Below, one piece after another: positions 12,726 through 25,926 of a stretch of DNA of 64,000 bases. The stretch spans positions 372,001 through 436,000 of the forward strand of contig QYRS01000005.1 of the NCBI GenBank assembly GCA_006503535.1, in the 5' to 3' direction. The translations under genes were made by a program, and so were the position numbers. Every line of letters begins with the position of its first letter. The stretch's first letter is position 1. The notes beneath the pieces are model-generated. The model made no database searches and had not been told where the DNA came from. It saw nothing but the letters and a program-made list of their open reading frames with translations. Source of the DNA: Arthrinium phaeospermum. Taxonomy: Eukaryota > Ascomycota > Sordariomycetes > Amphisphaeriales > Apiosporaceae.

Positions 12726-15700
12726 AGTTTGGATCTATTCCCAAGCCCGTCTTGGGCTAGTGCCAAGCTCGCCCCCACGGCCTCCTTTTTCACGACACAA
12801 GTGTATACTGCGTGTATACCATTATACCTATCATATTACCAATGTTTCTGGACTTCCAAAGGATCTACGCCGCTGGCCATTTAATCACATCTTCCCAATT
12901 TCGGATCGATCCGCCCTGGAGTTATTTTCCGGATTTTACTATATGGGGACCCTGAACTTTGTTACGCCATCGGACAAAAAAACAACACCAAAAAGCCTGG
13001 GACTTTGCGCACTTTGCGCCCATTCGGATTGTACCTACTTGGATCAAAATTATGTCTTTCTCTTTTGTTTCTTTTTTTTTTAATTAATTTTTACAGCGCG
13101 GAGTTGGTGGTTGGTTTCGAGAGCACAAAAAGACCTGGGGAGCCAATGGACTTTGCTTTAGCGAGAACGGGCAGAGCAGAGCCACTGCATTGTTACAACG
13201 GCGCAAGGACATACAGCTCTTGTTTTGGGATGACCTTGGTTTTTCCGGTCATCATTTTAATTGCGTGCAGCTTGGGCGCATTTAGACGGGGGCGGAGTGG
13301 CCCATGATACCTTCGCTTGGATGATACCAATTTTTTACTTCTTTGGATTTTTTGGCAAGGATATGCAGATATCTGCCGCTTCATACCAAAAGGTTTCTGG
13401 ATATGGAGCCGGGGGCTTACGGGAAATACGAAGTTTAGATACACACGGGCGAAAGCTCACTGCGCCGAGTCGACTCGCGCAACGATACGTTTCTACGGTG
13501 GTGGTCACCAACAACCCATATCGGGGCCCTTCGTGGCCTGGTCAGTGTTGGCGACCCCTGGGATTGAGGTCATCGCTTATAGACACTTCATTACCCAAAT
13601 ACACAAATATACAAGTCTGGGCAACCAGGACGAAGAATATTCTCAAGCAATATTTTGTCTTTTTCTATTTCTGCCTTTGTCACTGCTCGTGCACGACCTT
13701 GATGGGTATACCTGACACTCGTCCCAAAATGTTTGATGTCACTTGGCGCTATGGATTGTATCGAATTGACAGGTGGGAATGATTGGGCGCACGCCAACTA
13801 CGCCACCCGCCTTACTTTTTTTGACTTTGCGACTTTGCCTTGGTCACAAGCACAGGGTCGCCTTGGATGATGGATGGGCTTGGAAATTATCCTACCAATC
13901 TATCGCCATCTCTCTCCTCACTCAGTGGAATCCCTCCCCCCGGCCGTGCAGTGACCCGAGACCCTGATCTGATGTATGGGATAGAGTTAGCTGTTGGTGT
14001 GTGATAGTAACAGGTAATATGATATCTATTGAAGCTATGACTAGTTCACTTTGACACGCCCCGTACTAATCTATTCGAGGCAGTCTACCATAGGCTGGCC
14101 AGGAAGTCAACCACCGCTTCGTGAGGTTACATGGGAGGTGGTCAAGTACATACGGTAGTCGCAAAGGCCTCAAAGGGCCCCCGGTGGGTTTGCTAATCTA
14201 TCGTCCCGAAACTGCCGACCGCCTTGCGCCCTCCTGTATTTCTTCCCAATCTGTACCACGTCTTTGCTTACCCACGCCCGCCAGAAACCAAAGCAACCCG
14301 CAACCCCCCCTTTCCCGACAATTTCGACGATCCCGTCAGACTTATTAGACCGCGGGCCAATCACGGGCGAGGCGCTATATTGCTGTACTAGCCCCAACAC
14401 GGTATGTCCCTAAGATCAATTGTCGAACCCTTCCCCCTGCACCCCCCCCCTGTGCTGTGACGCCCATCGCAACTTGCGGGATGCGTCATGACCAAGATTC
14501 ACAAAGAGCATAATCCTCCGAGGAACGAAAAGAAACAAGGCGCGAAAGGCAGGCGAAAAGCAGCGTTTCCCGCCCAGCGGGTTCAGCCGGGCGCGGGACA
14601 CGATGCCGTAACGAGTCAAGTATTCTTTGTTTTGATTTCTTTTCTCGGAGGAGCCCAAGCACTGCTGCTGCTGTACTGCGGCACTGCTGCACTGCCTGCC
14701 TGATCGATGAACTATAGACTGGCACTATAGCCCGGACTGCAGGAGAGGCCCTCGACGACGTGTAAGCAGGTTGCGTACGTATACTATTACTGGATATGGT
14801 TTTGTTTGGTTGAGATTGGCCGACCCGTCCCCCGTTGCAAACACACCCAAGCCTACAGCAGTACACATGACTGTGGATCGAAGATAGGTACCCGAGAGTG
14901 GGTGTATGCATGGTGACCAAGACCCAAGAGAAGGCAAAAGAAAGAACAGAACTGCTGTGACCGTTGAACATGCGGATCTCTCACGCCCTCTAGGTGCTAG
15001 GCTCTAGGCTCTCTCACCTGCCGCTGCTTGGCCACACTCCCTGCTACGGTAGGGTTGCAGTGCATCGAGGAATAAAGAAAAGCGCATGCATATTTGGCGT
15101 AGTAATCTTATATCCCGTTACCATTCCCACTTGTGCCCTGTATTTTCCTGCTTCCTGCAGCATTGGCGACGCCGCAACTGACATTGGAACTGACTTGGGA
15201 GCTTGGGTGCCTTCGGGTCCAAGCGACATCGAGCAACAAGACAGGTAACGATTGCCAAAAAAGTAGGGGCAACTTTTCTGGGGCCCAGATCCAACCAAGG
15301 CTTGGCTTGGCCTGCTTGGGGGAGAAGTCCCAAGTCCCCACTTGCCATGCATGAGAACAGGGCAAATAGAAACATGTTTCTTCCACTCTTGTTGCGCCCC
15401 GGCCACCCATGCGAGGTGATCAGTCCTTCTTTTCTCTTTCGGGCTGAGATCCCAAGGGCAGAAGAAGAAAGGGAGGCGCCCTGTGATTGGCCCTGGCCGT
15501 CTGGGTGCGGCACATGGCGGTGAGATCAGGTTCCTACTGTAAGTACTTAGGTCCCTCCTCTCTTTGGAGGGGCGAGGGCTGGAGGGGCAAAGCGAGGGGC
15601 AGGCAGGCACCATCACAGCCGTCTCCATCTTGCTGTAGGTACAGCTGGTACGTTTATGCGTCTTCGTGCCTTCTAGACTTTGACTGACTTGTGTTGTTTG

Positions 15701-15822
15701 TCTGCTCAGCCCCTCCCTCCCCTCCGGCTCCCACCTCGTTGGACAGGACCACCGGATGCCGAAATTGGGTCGGCAGGCTTGCTGTGATGGATAGATGGAT
15801 CGCCGAGTCACATCACGAACTC

Positions 15823-15843
15823 AAAAAAAAAAAAAAAAAAAAA
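15823..15843 (+). repeat. A21 homopolymer
   Basis: Twenty-one consecutive A residues without a recognisable element beside them. Confidence 0.9.
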
Positions 15844-17037
15844 CCTATGCCCCCCCTTCCTGCTCCAGTTTTGGCCGGGTGGCATGGGGAAAACGCCGGT
15901 AGAGGGAGGATAAGGGATGATGGCGGTGAGTCGTGTGGTCTCTCTACTCTCTCGCTTGATCTTGCACTCGCAAGCCACGCCCTGTGCGCCTCTCTCTCTC
16001 ACTCCGTCGCGGGCTCGGGCCAATGCCTCCATCTCGGGCCTGATTGGCCCAGTAGGCAAATGCTGTCATTATGCGCTCCTACCTACTGGGATGTGCTCTT
16101 CGCAGCAGCAATTCGCCCAAGCGACGGTCACATATGTACCACTAGATGGTGTCTGATACGTAGCCTGCTGCTCGTTATAGCAACTGGACCACCAAACAAG
16201 GTAAGGCTAGCCCTCTAGAAGGATTGCGCCGGTAGCACGCGGCGGATGGAAATGGAGGGTTGATGGTGTGAAGAGATGGGAGATGAGCTGGGGTCCATCG
16301 GCCGCGGGCGAGACAAGGCGGGCGCGCCATTCACTCGGGGAGCCACTTAGGACTCGGCCTGTCTGCAATAGTTGCCCGTTCGAGCCGCCCTAGCATGGAA
16401 AGCCGGGCGAGGATTCCACCACCACAACACCCACCACCTCTCTCGCGTGTGTCGACTTGTCGCATCCCCAATGCGTGTCATTGTGTGGCTGGCTGCCCTT
16501 CTGAGTCCAATGACTGGACGAGATGGGGTCTCGATCCGGGCGGCCTATCATGAGCCGCGGCCAGGTGTAGAGGTGGGCAGGTGGGTGTGGGAAGGGATGG
16601 GATGTGGGGAGTGGCTGCCGTGACGTGGAAGGCCCCGATATGGCGCAACGGGTCAGTCATCATCTCGCCCGTCAGGATTCAGGCCAGCGGTGCGGCGCAA
16701 GCTCATTGGCCGGCCGGGTTATATGAGATTCTTCTTTGCGATCTCTCACGGCCGCAGCACGCTACTCAGCGTACCGGAAAGGCAGCCGCCGTGGGTAAGC
16801 AGATAAACCAGCTGATTCCAATCGCCTGCAGGTCATCTCGATGACCCTCATCAGTCCCCACATTCTCCCAGAACGAGGCACCCGGCTGCCCAGGTCTGAC
16901 CAAGGCACTTGACAATAGTCCGAGAGTGCATCTGTTCCAACTGCATCCTCACTGGGCAAGCAAAATCCATATGTGTGCAGTTCCCACTCCTGCCCTGCAA
17001 ACTGCAGGACGGCACTTCATTTCAGAACCGCGGTAGC

Positions 17038-17059
17038 TACAGTACGACGCAGTACTGTA
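17038..17059. repeat. Perfect 8-bp inverted repeat
   Basis: TACAGTAC and GTACTGTA flank the 6-nt spacer GACGCA, so the site could form a short hairpin or bind a dimeric factor. TACAGTA/TACTGTA words are frequent in this gene-free stretch. Confidence 0.8.
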
Positions 17060-18802
17060 ACCCTGGGAGTGGTATACCTACTGTAGGACCATCAGCTCAC
17101 ATCTTGCGGGATCTTTCTTGGCTCATGCCCATGGGCGCCGGCAAGGCCTCGCCAATAGGCATCCAACCATTGCCGTGGTGGAACGCCCGATGCAGGCAGA
17201 AGAGTCTTGTCATTTTGCCTTTTGTAGCATCTAGACGGGCCTGGGCTTAATATGCGCGCACTCAAATACACTTTCCTGTCATCACCCCTAGTTGCGAACT
17301 CTGATGTGGCCTTTGGCTACAGTACTAGGCAGAGAGAGGCAAGAGAGGGAGGAGTCAGGCATAGTAGTGGCCATGATAGCCCACGACTACTCTCCTACAA
17401 GTATGTATGCGCATGCCCATCCGTCAGTTCCGCGATGCAGACGAATGGATCCCCTCGAGGGATGTGTATGTTTTGGGACAAATGACGCCGACAAAGGCTA
17501 AGGTTGCCTACAGTAGGCTGCATACTACTACAACGGTTGTGAGCTCATCGTCTCGTAGAGCCAAGACACTTGACTCATGCTGGGTATGGCCACTCAACTT
17601 GGAGATTCGGCATCTGATACTGTAAACACTTGAGTGAGTCCCCAAGGTGAGTCGACACCGCACGCCGCACACCTTGTTAGTGCACTACAGTATGCTGTGA
17701 TGACATAATACTACTGGTTCATATGTAGTCGTATCGTCCTCTGCAGTGGCCAGCTGTGACTGATATTATAAGTACTACCAACTACCAGACTACTGCGCGC
17801 TATCGACGAGGGCACCCACATGGCATAGTCGTACACATTGCCTGGCTTGTGCGGGCAACGAACCACCGAATGAGGCTTCTTGAACAACAGAAGTCCGAGT
17901 CTCATGAAGAAGAATGAGGTATACTGTAAGTCTGTGGCGCGGCTGAGGTGGACCATTAGTCAGTAGACCAAGGCTAGAGTCTCGCACCGGGGCGAAGCTA
18001 TCGGCCAATGGAGATCCCCAATCGCTTCCTTTTGCCTTTTGTCCTGCCATGGCAAACCTGACGTCTTTTTCCCTCGCCCCTTACCCCTTGCTAGTCTCTG
18101 TCCACTATGCGAAAGGCGGGCTGGGGAGTCTTGAGCGGGCTGGAGAAGAGGAGTCGTCCAGAAGGGTTCAGTCAGCCTCGTGTGAATTACACTCCGCCAT
18201 CATGCACACCTGCCCGCCAAGGTTTTTTTTATTTCGTTTTTTTTGTTTGCTCAGTTCAGCCCAGCCGAGCCCGGTTTGGCCCTCTTTCCCCTTCTTTTTG
18301 TTCTTTTCTTCCTTCTTGGAGGGAAATGTTCTCGAACGAATGGGAGCCACGTTTTCTTGGTTTGGTGAAGCGCGTGTTCTGCTCATGTGTTTTGCGAAAG
18401 GTCGAGCGTGTTCTGGACTCGTGGGGAAAAGGACAAGAGGCGGCACCGACACGCTGGCTGAAGGTGTCTCATGTCCCCATAACGTCACAGTTTCGAGACA
18501 ATGTCCCATTTGTCGAGTCCCTCTTGTCTCTTTCCCCCACTTGCTTACTACTCACCACGACCAGTTATAAATGTCGTCAGGGGTCAGGGGAGGAGGGACA
18601 CCGACAGGTGGCAGGTGGCAGGTGGTGGTTCATCGCCGCGCCTATGTATGCCAGCCAGTATGATCTACCGATCTGCCTCTAGACCGGGCGCGCCTGGGGT
18701 TGGTCTCAAACCACGTTGTGTGTTGGTTGTTGGCAATTGGGTACAGTAGGAGAGTAGGTAGTATCTGACCCTGAAGATCGTCAGTTGGGTTGGAACCGAC
18801 TA

Positions 18803-18830
18803 CGCCGCCGCCGCCGCCGCCGCCGCCGCC
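18803..18830. repeat. (GCC)9 microsatellite
   Basis: About nine CGC/GCC triplets without interruption in intergenic sequence. Confidence 0.9.
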
Positions 18831-20767
18831 GTCTACGCTTGCCGTCCCTTGGGCCAGCTCGCACGAAATTACAGTACGGTATGTATTCTCGCTGTTCAGC
18901 TTTCGGAGGAAAAGGAAATTATTTCCCTACCATCGATCGAACCGCTGCTCCACTAGCCAAGCCTGTCCGCCTTACGGGCTAGTTAGTTGGACTGCTAAGC
19001 AGAGGCCAGCACGAATGCTGTTTGCTGGTAATCGTCTATGTAGGGGTCACAAGTGCTTGCCGCTTGCCTAGGGGAGAGTTGGTAGTCGGTGGCCCTGGGT
19101 TCAGCGGCCCCGCGGCACCTCCTATCCGGGGCGCCAGATCGGCGTGGCCAGTCGGCCCGGGAGGATGGCTTTTGACGGTAAACCTACAGTACAATCAATC
19201 GTTATTGCCGGGCCAATTGCACTACTCTGTGGAACCCAGGCTGCCAGGGCCTCCCACGTAGTTGGTACAATAGTACCGTACCGTACTATACTGTACCACT
19301 TGTTGGTTGGGTGTCTGCAAGCTCACTTCTTGAACTTCCTGCGACGGGGTACTGTACTGTACTATACTACTAGAGAGTGGGACGAACTGCTCGCCCTGTT
19401 GTTCGCTCTCTTTACTTACCTCTCTACGTAGTATGCGCACCAGTTTGTTTGACACACGACCCCCCTCTATTAATAGTAGTATCTCTTGACTCGGGGGAAA
19501 TAGTAGCAGTACCACTACAGTAGAAGACCTGACGTTGAGTAGGCCGTGGCTGTGGATGACAGGTACACTAGAAGGTTGTGTGGATGGCGGTGGCGGCTCT
19601 GCGTTTAGATCCTGTACCACTATGCGTACGAGCTTCTTGTGGTCAACAAGGCAGCCGGACAGTACCGAAAACGCCGTTTTGGATTGCCAGAATCACCGTA
19701 ATGCTCGGTTCAATACCGTCATTGAATACATGGTCTAAGTAAACTTGAGAATGTACCCAGGAGTGTTTGTTGGCATGATATGGTCGGTATCATCCATCTC
19801 ACGATGCCTGTGAGGATATCATGACAATGAACAGCCGAACCAGTCGCATATGAAGTAACTCTTCATGTTAACTATATAATTCTATATTCTGGCTGAACAC
19901 TATAGACGGAGAGAGTAACAGCATTCGTGACCTGGTCGACGTGCGTCTTCATTCCCCTCACAATCCCAGTCTCGTGAGCCATATGGGGAGTATTGTGGTA
20001 TATCGTCAAACTCCTAGATCCCTCGTATCTCGCCTGATGCAGAGTAAAAACTCCATGTCGCTGCAGCCCATCACGCATCACTTGCCCCTGAGTTCTGGTG
20101 ACGCATGCATGCAATGGAACCGGCTTGGCTTCAATGAATGGAGCAAAAGGGTTATCGCCCTTGGCACGTCTACCAGATATTCTCCCTTCCCGGCACCAAC
20201 ACCTGCTTCGCGCCCCTGAAATCGTGCCTTGTAGAAAGACAGTGGACCATCCAAGTCCATTCACTTGGAGGCTTAGGGAGGCTGATACGGCCAACGAGTG
20301 CTAGACTTGATATAAACTGGAAGCAAACCTATGAAGCAATCCGCCAAGGGGGTGTAGCACCGAGCTAGACCCCAGTAATTGTATCCTCTGCCTGTTTCGA
20401 CATTCCTTGAGAACACGACATGTCTTCTCGCATCCATCCTTATATCCGTTGCTGGCACAAGTGTCTCGATCCATCCTGAACCCAATTCCGCAATTTCTCG
20501 TCGGGAGCTTGTTTCAGCACCCCCAAGCCCTGATCAAAGCATAAGCCCCCTTCTGCCCGCCGTGGAAGCTCAACGGTGGTGATGTCGGCGCATCTAGGGG
20601 AGGTTGGGGGAGGCGACGGATGGGGTTTCCGTGACCTATCACAAAGGAGACGGTGTAGGTTATGTCCTTCAACAACTGCTGAACCCAAGGCCGAGCTACC
20701 GACCGCGCCTTGTGTGTCGGATTCGATTTCCGTGCAGTGCCGTACCACGGACAGCTATCTATTGCAC

Positions 20768-21672
20768 TCATGTGCCCGGGGTAGGTAGCCACGAGAGTGC
20801 TGCTTGGAGGTTTTCTATATCGCCCCAGTTGAATTCTCCCATGGGGTCGATGGGCAACGTAGTGCCTGTCGCGGGTACCGGAATCGTTGCCGCATCGAAG
20901 GCCAAGGCGGGCGCGTAGAAGCAAGGGGCCAGGTTTTCGGGGCTCTGAGAAGGGGACATGTCCGTCGTCCCGGACCAGACCGAAGTATCAGGCATAAAGG
21001 GGCTTCCGGCGTCCGTCACCATGGCTTCTTGCGGCTCTGCGAGTGCCATGGTGGATAAGTCGGCAAGCCAAGGCGGATAGACTTGCTGAGCGGTTGCTTT
21101 GCGATGCCCGCCGTCCTGAAGGAATGCTGCCGAGTGCGAGGCGAGGGGCTGGCTGTCTGCGAGAATTGTCGTAGCCGGGCTCTGTAGAGGGACTAGGGGT
21201 GCAGAGTCTCGAAGCGGAAGCCCAAGTGGTATAGTTGGGTAAAGCATAGAATCTAACGCCGATATGTCCACAGCCAGTGCGTCATCTGGACCGAATGACG
21301 GTTGCTCTATCGTATGGCTTTGGGAAGCCGAAGGCAGCGTAGAAGAAGAGTTGGACCACGGCCACTCGTTCGGCCAACCCGTGGCCAAGTGGTTGTCTTG
21401 CTCTATTTGCCGTATCCGTGCCTGGTTTCTGCGCGCTGCTCGGGAGCCAGTATCAGCAAATGTCACAGTTCCTTCCATATGAATGGAGCTGAACAGATGG
21501 CTAGCCAGAACTCATCATCGCCTCATCGAGAGATATCTGATCGAGTCGTGGCGAGCGGGTGTCACTTACTCCGAAACCGTCGTTGAGCCTTGCGGTTGAG
21601 CTCACGACGTCGCTCCAGCCGCTGCTGGCTTCCCGACTCTGGATCCTCCACCTCGAAAGTGGGAACAGACAT
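20768..21672 (-). CDS. bZIP-type transcription factor, zipper-poor
   Basis: Two exons on the minus strand, 21672-21570 and 21435-20768, give 256 residues. The donor is A|GTAAGT; I chose the acceptor GAGCAG|CGCGC, though a site three bases earlier also keeps frame. The joined N-terminus holds a basic region around RRELNRKAQRRFRTRR with the bZIP signature Asn-x7-Arg. Only a short RNQARIRQIEQ segment follows; there is no clear leucine heptad series, so dimerisation is either weak or uses another surface. The rest is Ser/Pro/Asp-rich, like an activation region. It is presumably a nuclear DNA-binding regulator. It lies 1.2 kb downstream of, and on the same strand as, an acyl-CoA ligase gene, so a local regulatory link is possible but unproven. 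Confidence 0.8.
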
Positions 21673-22912
21673 GGTAAGCGTGGCGTGCACTGGGGGAAAA
21701 AGCTTCACGGTCTATGGAAACCCGGGAAACGGACGAGGAGCCAAGGATGCCAACAGAAGTGCCAAGCGGGCTTCCGGCCATATAACAGGCTGCCCCCTTT
21801 AGCCCCGGGCTGACCCGCGTCTCACCTCATCCCGCCTGCGCTGCTCGTATGTCGTAGCTAATAGCACAACGGGCGGCCGTATTGGAAAAACCCCCCACAT
21901 CCTCACGCATACACGCACACGAGCGACTGCCCGGAGAAGCGGCAAGAACTACTTCGCAAGACGGGCATCTAGCGTAAGGGAATCACGGTCACCAGCCGGC
22001 ATGAAACCCAGTCAGAACTAAGCGACTTGGCAGGCACGTATGCTCCGAGATGGTGGGTTGGATCTGAGGGTGTCGGGCGCTGGCAACCGAACAGATTACC
22101 CTTTGGTATCGTCTAAGATGCCCTTTCTTATCACCGCCACGTTCGGGTCCCCCAGACGGATATGGCAGTAGTCCCTGTTTCGGGCCTGCGCGAGGGGCAG
22201 ACAAGAACAGAAGAGCATGCATGTCAGCCGTATCCCAAGCAAGTATAAGCCCGCTGCTATATCTGGGGATGCTGGGCGACCAAACGTGGGGAAAGGCTGG
22301 CCCATTGGCTGCGTGCCCTCGGTGTGTTCCACGGGTCGAGGGTGTGCTGCAAGAAAAGCTTGTATGTACTTCCTATCCGAACCATGGCCATATCTTTGGC
22401 TCGTTAACGCCACTAACTTTTTCACCGGGAATAAGAACCCTTGCAGATCGGTCTTCAGTGTGTCAATCTTGCCCACCGTCGACATCTCGCGACGACGCGA
22501 AGTCGGTCCTCGTTGGCCACGTCGACACGCCACCCTGGATGCCGACCGTCATCTCGCCATGGCTTGTTGGGACTTCATGACCTCGTTCCAATGCAACAGC
22601 CATCTATCTCCCCGGGCACGCTTAGAACCGGAGAATTTCCCCAACCGTTGTTAAGCCGACTACAAGTAGGGAGCAAATGGCAAGGCGGGGTAGTTGGCAA
22701 ATCAAAACCCTGCCTCGCATCCAAGATATCATCTGGTTGTAAGTGATATCAAGTGATATCAAACCAACCGCCGGCCGTCTTATGGCCACATGCTCCAACC
22801 AGTCTGTCATTCAGATTACTCAGGCTTACCGTCATACCATGCCTAGATTGGATGTGTAAAGGCGTCGACGGCATCTTCGAGCAAGAGAAGACGACTTTGC
22901 CTGCCAGCATTC
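21673..22912. other. Intergenic between the bZIP and acyl-CoA ligase genes
   Basis: This should hold the promoter of the bZIP gene and the 3' UTR of the ligase gene. Frames of up to about 145 residues exist on both strands but show no motif or plausible splicing partner. The 10-bp direct repeat AGTGATATCA occurs twice around 22742-22760. Confidence 0.5.
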
Positions 22913-24960
22913 TCACAACTTAGCCTTTCCATCCAACTTGGTGTCTCGCAACACCCTCCGGAGCAACTTCCCACTGGGTGTTCGGGGTAGGCTGTCCACG
23001 AATACGACGCCCCCTCGAAGCCTCTTGTGGTTAGCCAGCTTCTTATCTGACCAACGCCTGATTTCGTCGGCCGCCACAACCCGCTCCTCCTTTCCCTCCT
23101 TTCCCATCCCCCAACCCGGCGTCATCACGACATATGCCCGCGGCACTTCGGTCGCGAGTGCCTGCGGGCTCTGCACGCCTACGACGCAAACATCCGCGAC
23201 CCCTTCGTGGCGTAGCAGGATCCCCTCCAGCTCCGCAGGCGCCACTTGAAACCCTTTGTATTTGATCAGCTCTTTGATACGGTCCGTGATGCGAAGGCAG
23301 AGTCCCACACGCGGCACTTTCACGAAAACACCAATGTCGCCTGTGCGGAAATACCCGTCCTGCGTAAAAGCGTCTCGGGTCGCGCCCGGGTTGTTGTGAT
23401 ACCCCCTGAACACGTTCGGGCCTTTGATGCATATCTCACCGGATTGGCCAGACTCGGCATCTATCTCGCGCTTGGAATTGCTGACGTCGAGAAGCTTCGC
23501 TTTCTGGTTGGGGAGGAGTTTTCCCACAGTCCCTATGGCAGCAGGATAGTCTTCGATACACTGAGCCGGCTTTGTTTAGCTAATGCGCCTTCAAGCAAAG
23601 TGAAACTGACTTATGTACCATCATGAAAGCGCCGGGACTCGTCTCCGTAAGACCGTAGCCTTCGACGAGCTTGATGCCGTGCCGCGCGTGCAGCGCATGC
23701 ACTATGACGGGGCTCAGGGGCGCGGCCGCTGATGTCATGAATCTAATTGACGACAAGTCGGTGCCGGTCTCTGACAACAGGGCTGACTGTGCAAGCTCCA
23801 AGGCGACCGGAGGTACAAGGTACACAAGAGAGACTCTGTGAGCCTTGATCGTCTTGCAGAAAAGCGGCAGTGTGTACCGTGGCATGACCACAACCTTTGC
23901 GCGCTTGTAAAATGAATAGTGCAGCAGTATCGTCAGGCCTGTTCACATCCGTGCCCTATGTTAGCTTCTTCCTGGAACACAATTGCATGCGCTACCATAG
24001 TATGATATCCCAGAGTCAACCAGCCGCCTTACCGAGTATATGGAACAGCGGCAGCAATGCAAGCACTACATCTTCGTGGCCTGTTGACGATACGACTTCG
24101 GCCATGAAAATATTGGCGACGATGTTACGATGTGTAAGCTGCACACCCTTAGGAGGTCCCGTGCTGAATGCCCGCCTCGTCCGTCAGTACACCACATGAA
24201 CCTCGATCTCCGAGAGAGGAAAGCAATCACTGCTCTGCTTACGTGCCAGATGAGTAGATCAAGAAGGCAACATCCATGCTGGGGCAGATAGTCGCTTTGC
24301 GGGGGCAGCCTTTCGCCTCTGCCACCATACTCGAGAATTGTAGAACGCCATGGGGAGCACTCGGAAGGGGTGACGCCAGAGGTGAGACATAAGCGCTCTT
24401 GGCGCTTGGCAAAACGATGACGCGGCCGTGGGCGATTCCCGCGTTTGTAGCCGCCCTCAGGACTACAGGGAGGAAAGGCGCCTGCGTGACGACCGCAGTG
24501 GTCCCTGAGTTCTTCAGTTGATGCTGGAGCTCCTCTACGCCGTACCCCGGATTCGCCGGCGACACCACGCCGCCAAGATAGAGGCTTCCCCATATGACTG
24601 GCGCCATGTGGACGGAGTTTGCGCTGACCATAGCCAGGGTGTCTCCTGGCCCGAAAGAGAGTATCGTCTGCAGTGCCCTTGCGAATCGGAGCGCGGCCAC
24701 TCTTACCCCAAACGCCGTATAAGTCTGGGTGCCATCTTCGTTTGACAGCAGCAGAGCCTCGTCTAGTTGCGTGAGCCGTTCAGCTACATCTGACAGGGTC
24801 CGGCCTATCCAATTGGGCCGGTAAAAGACGTGTGATGCAAGTGCCTACCTGATTTAGGGTGCGCAATATGCCGCTTCGAGTCGTTATGGCCATTGAAGAG
24901 GAGATCCCAGATACTGGCATCGGGTATGTGCAGCGGTGGAAACGGCGATTCGAGCACCAT
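22913..24960 (-). CDS. AMP-dependent acyl-CoA ligase, 4-coumarate-CoA-ligase-like, peroxisomal
   Basis: Five minus-strand exons: 24960-24849, 24789-24243, 24163-24033, 23938-23619 and 23560-22913; all four junctions keep frame and give 585 residues. The start MVLESPFPPLHIP is typical of the family. ANL-superfamily motifs are in order: YSSGTTGPPKGV (216-227, rebuilt across an intron), LPLFHILG, GYGLTETSP (357-365), GYFRTGDIG (439-447), and the catalytic Lys568 in PSGK. These enzymes activate a carboxylic acid as acyl-AMP and transfer it to CoA; the substrate cannot be read from sequence. The C-terminus ends AKL, a type-1 peroxisomal signal, as in fungal ligases of beta-oxidation and side-chain activation. 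One donor, ATG|GTACAT, is non-optimal but is required for frame. The length fits the family. Confidence 0.93.
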
Positions 24961-25926
24961 CTTGGGCAGGCGTTGCAACGGTCGCCCAAACAGGACGTGT
25001 CAGTGCATGTGCGTATCGTATCATCCACGAATTGCGCGCCTCACTCGGTACCCTTCTCTTCGCTCCCTTGTTCTGCCGTCTCACGTAAAACCCTGCCCAT
25101 ACGAGGTGCGGCCCCAGTATTGCAATAGAACGGGCCAAGGATTGAAACAGCGGGAAAAGAAAGAAAACGGTTATGACCTCCGCGGTTTGGTGAGAGTGTT
25201 GCTCCTATAGAGGCAAGATTGCGCGAAAGGGGAAGATGATACTCTTGTGCGAGCCGCCTGCGGGCGCAGGTAAGATGACTTGAGACATGCGTTATCGACT
25301 GCGGATCACTCAGCCTATAGCCTATACAGACTTCAATCGATGTAGAATTGATTGGCGTCGTGGGAGGGCCCGGTGCGTTCGGCGGAATGACCGCGCTGCT
25401 TGCCTCGCAAGTATGGAGGTTATAGTCGGTGTGATGAGAAGTGACGAGAATTCCTCGCAATGCAGCCGTCATGTGGCTGTTATGCATCTACATTGATTTG
25501 GGGCCATCTGCAATCGCCCGTGTGGTACGTGACGCACGTGTCCAGTCCAGGGAGAAAAAAAAAAGGTTTGTTCTTCCATGCCCAAACAGAAGGCGCATTG
25601 GAGGAAAGGTTCCTTCCGTGTAAACCCGCACACAGCCTGTACTTGCCTACTTACTCTGCATGTCTGCTCTTGCGACAGCCGATGATCTATGGAAACTATG
25701 TGGACAACAAAACGCACACAATCAAGCAAGGGGTTTCAACTCAATCAAGCCTTGTATTTTGGTATAGAGACGTAGGAGAGTTGGACTAGCCATAAAAATT
25801 CCTCCCATCAAGACTGTAGAGATTAGCGATAGAAGAAAACCCCTTCGAAAGGAACTTTGTTCATGCCCCTTTCCTGCCCCCCTACCTGTACGCCCACGTA
25901 CTTTTTCCAAGCTCTCTGGCACAGTC
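24961..25926. other. Intergenic between the acyl-CoA ligase and the secreted repeat protein gene
   Basis: It should contain the promoter of the ligase gene and the 3' UTR of the repeat-protein gene. I see no coding feature. Confidence 0.5.

Larger units (their letters stand above)
12726..20767. other. Gene-free stretch downstream of the kinase
   Basis: The first few hundred bases are probably 3' UTR of the kinase gene. Beyond that no reading frame on either strand shows family motifs or can be extended through plausible introns. It carries several TA/GTAC-rich patches (notably 19180-19370), an A21 tract, a GCC microsatellite and a small perfect inverted repeat. I see no tRNA, transposase or other gene. 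Confidence 0.55.

Noticed and set aside
13261..13782. 173-codon plus-strand frame after the kinase
   Set aside because: No motif, overlaps another unrelated open frame, and falls in AT-richer probable 3' UTR.
14486..14971. 161-codon minus-strand frame
   Set aside because: No motif or splice partner; several overlapping frames occur on both strands.
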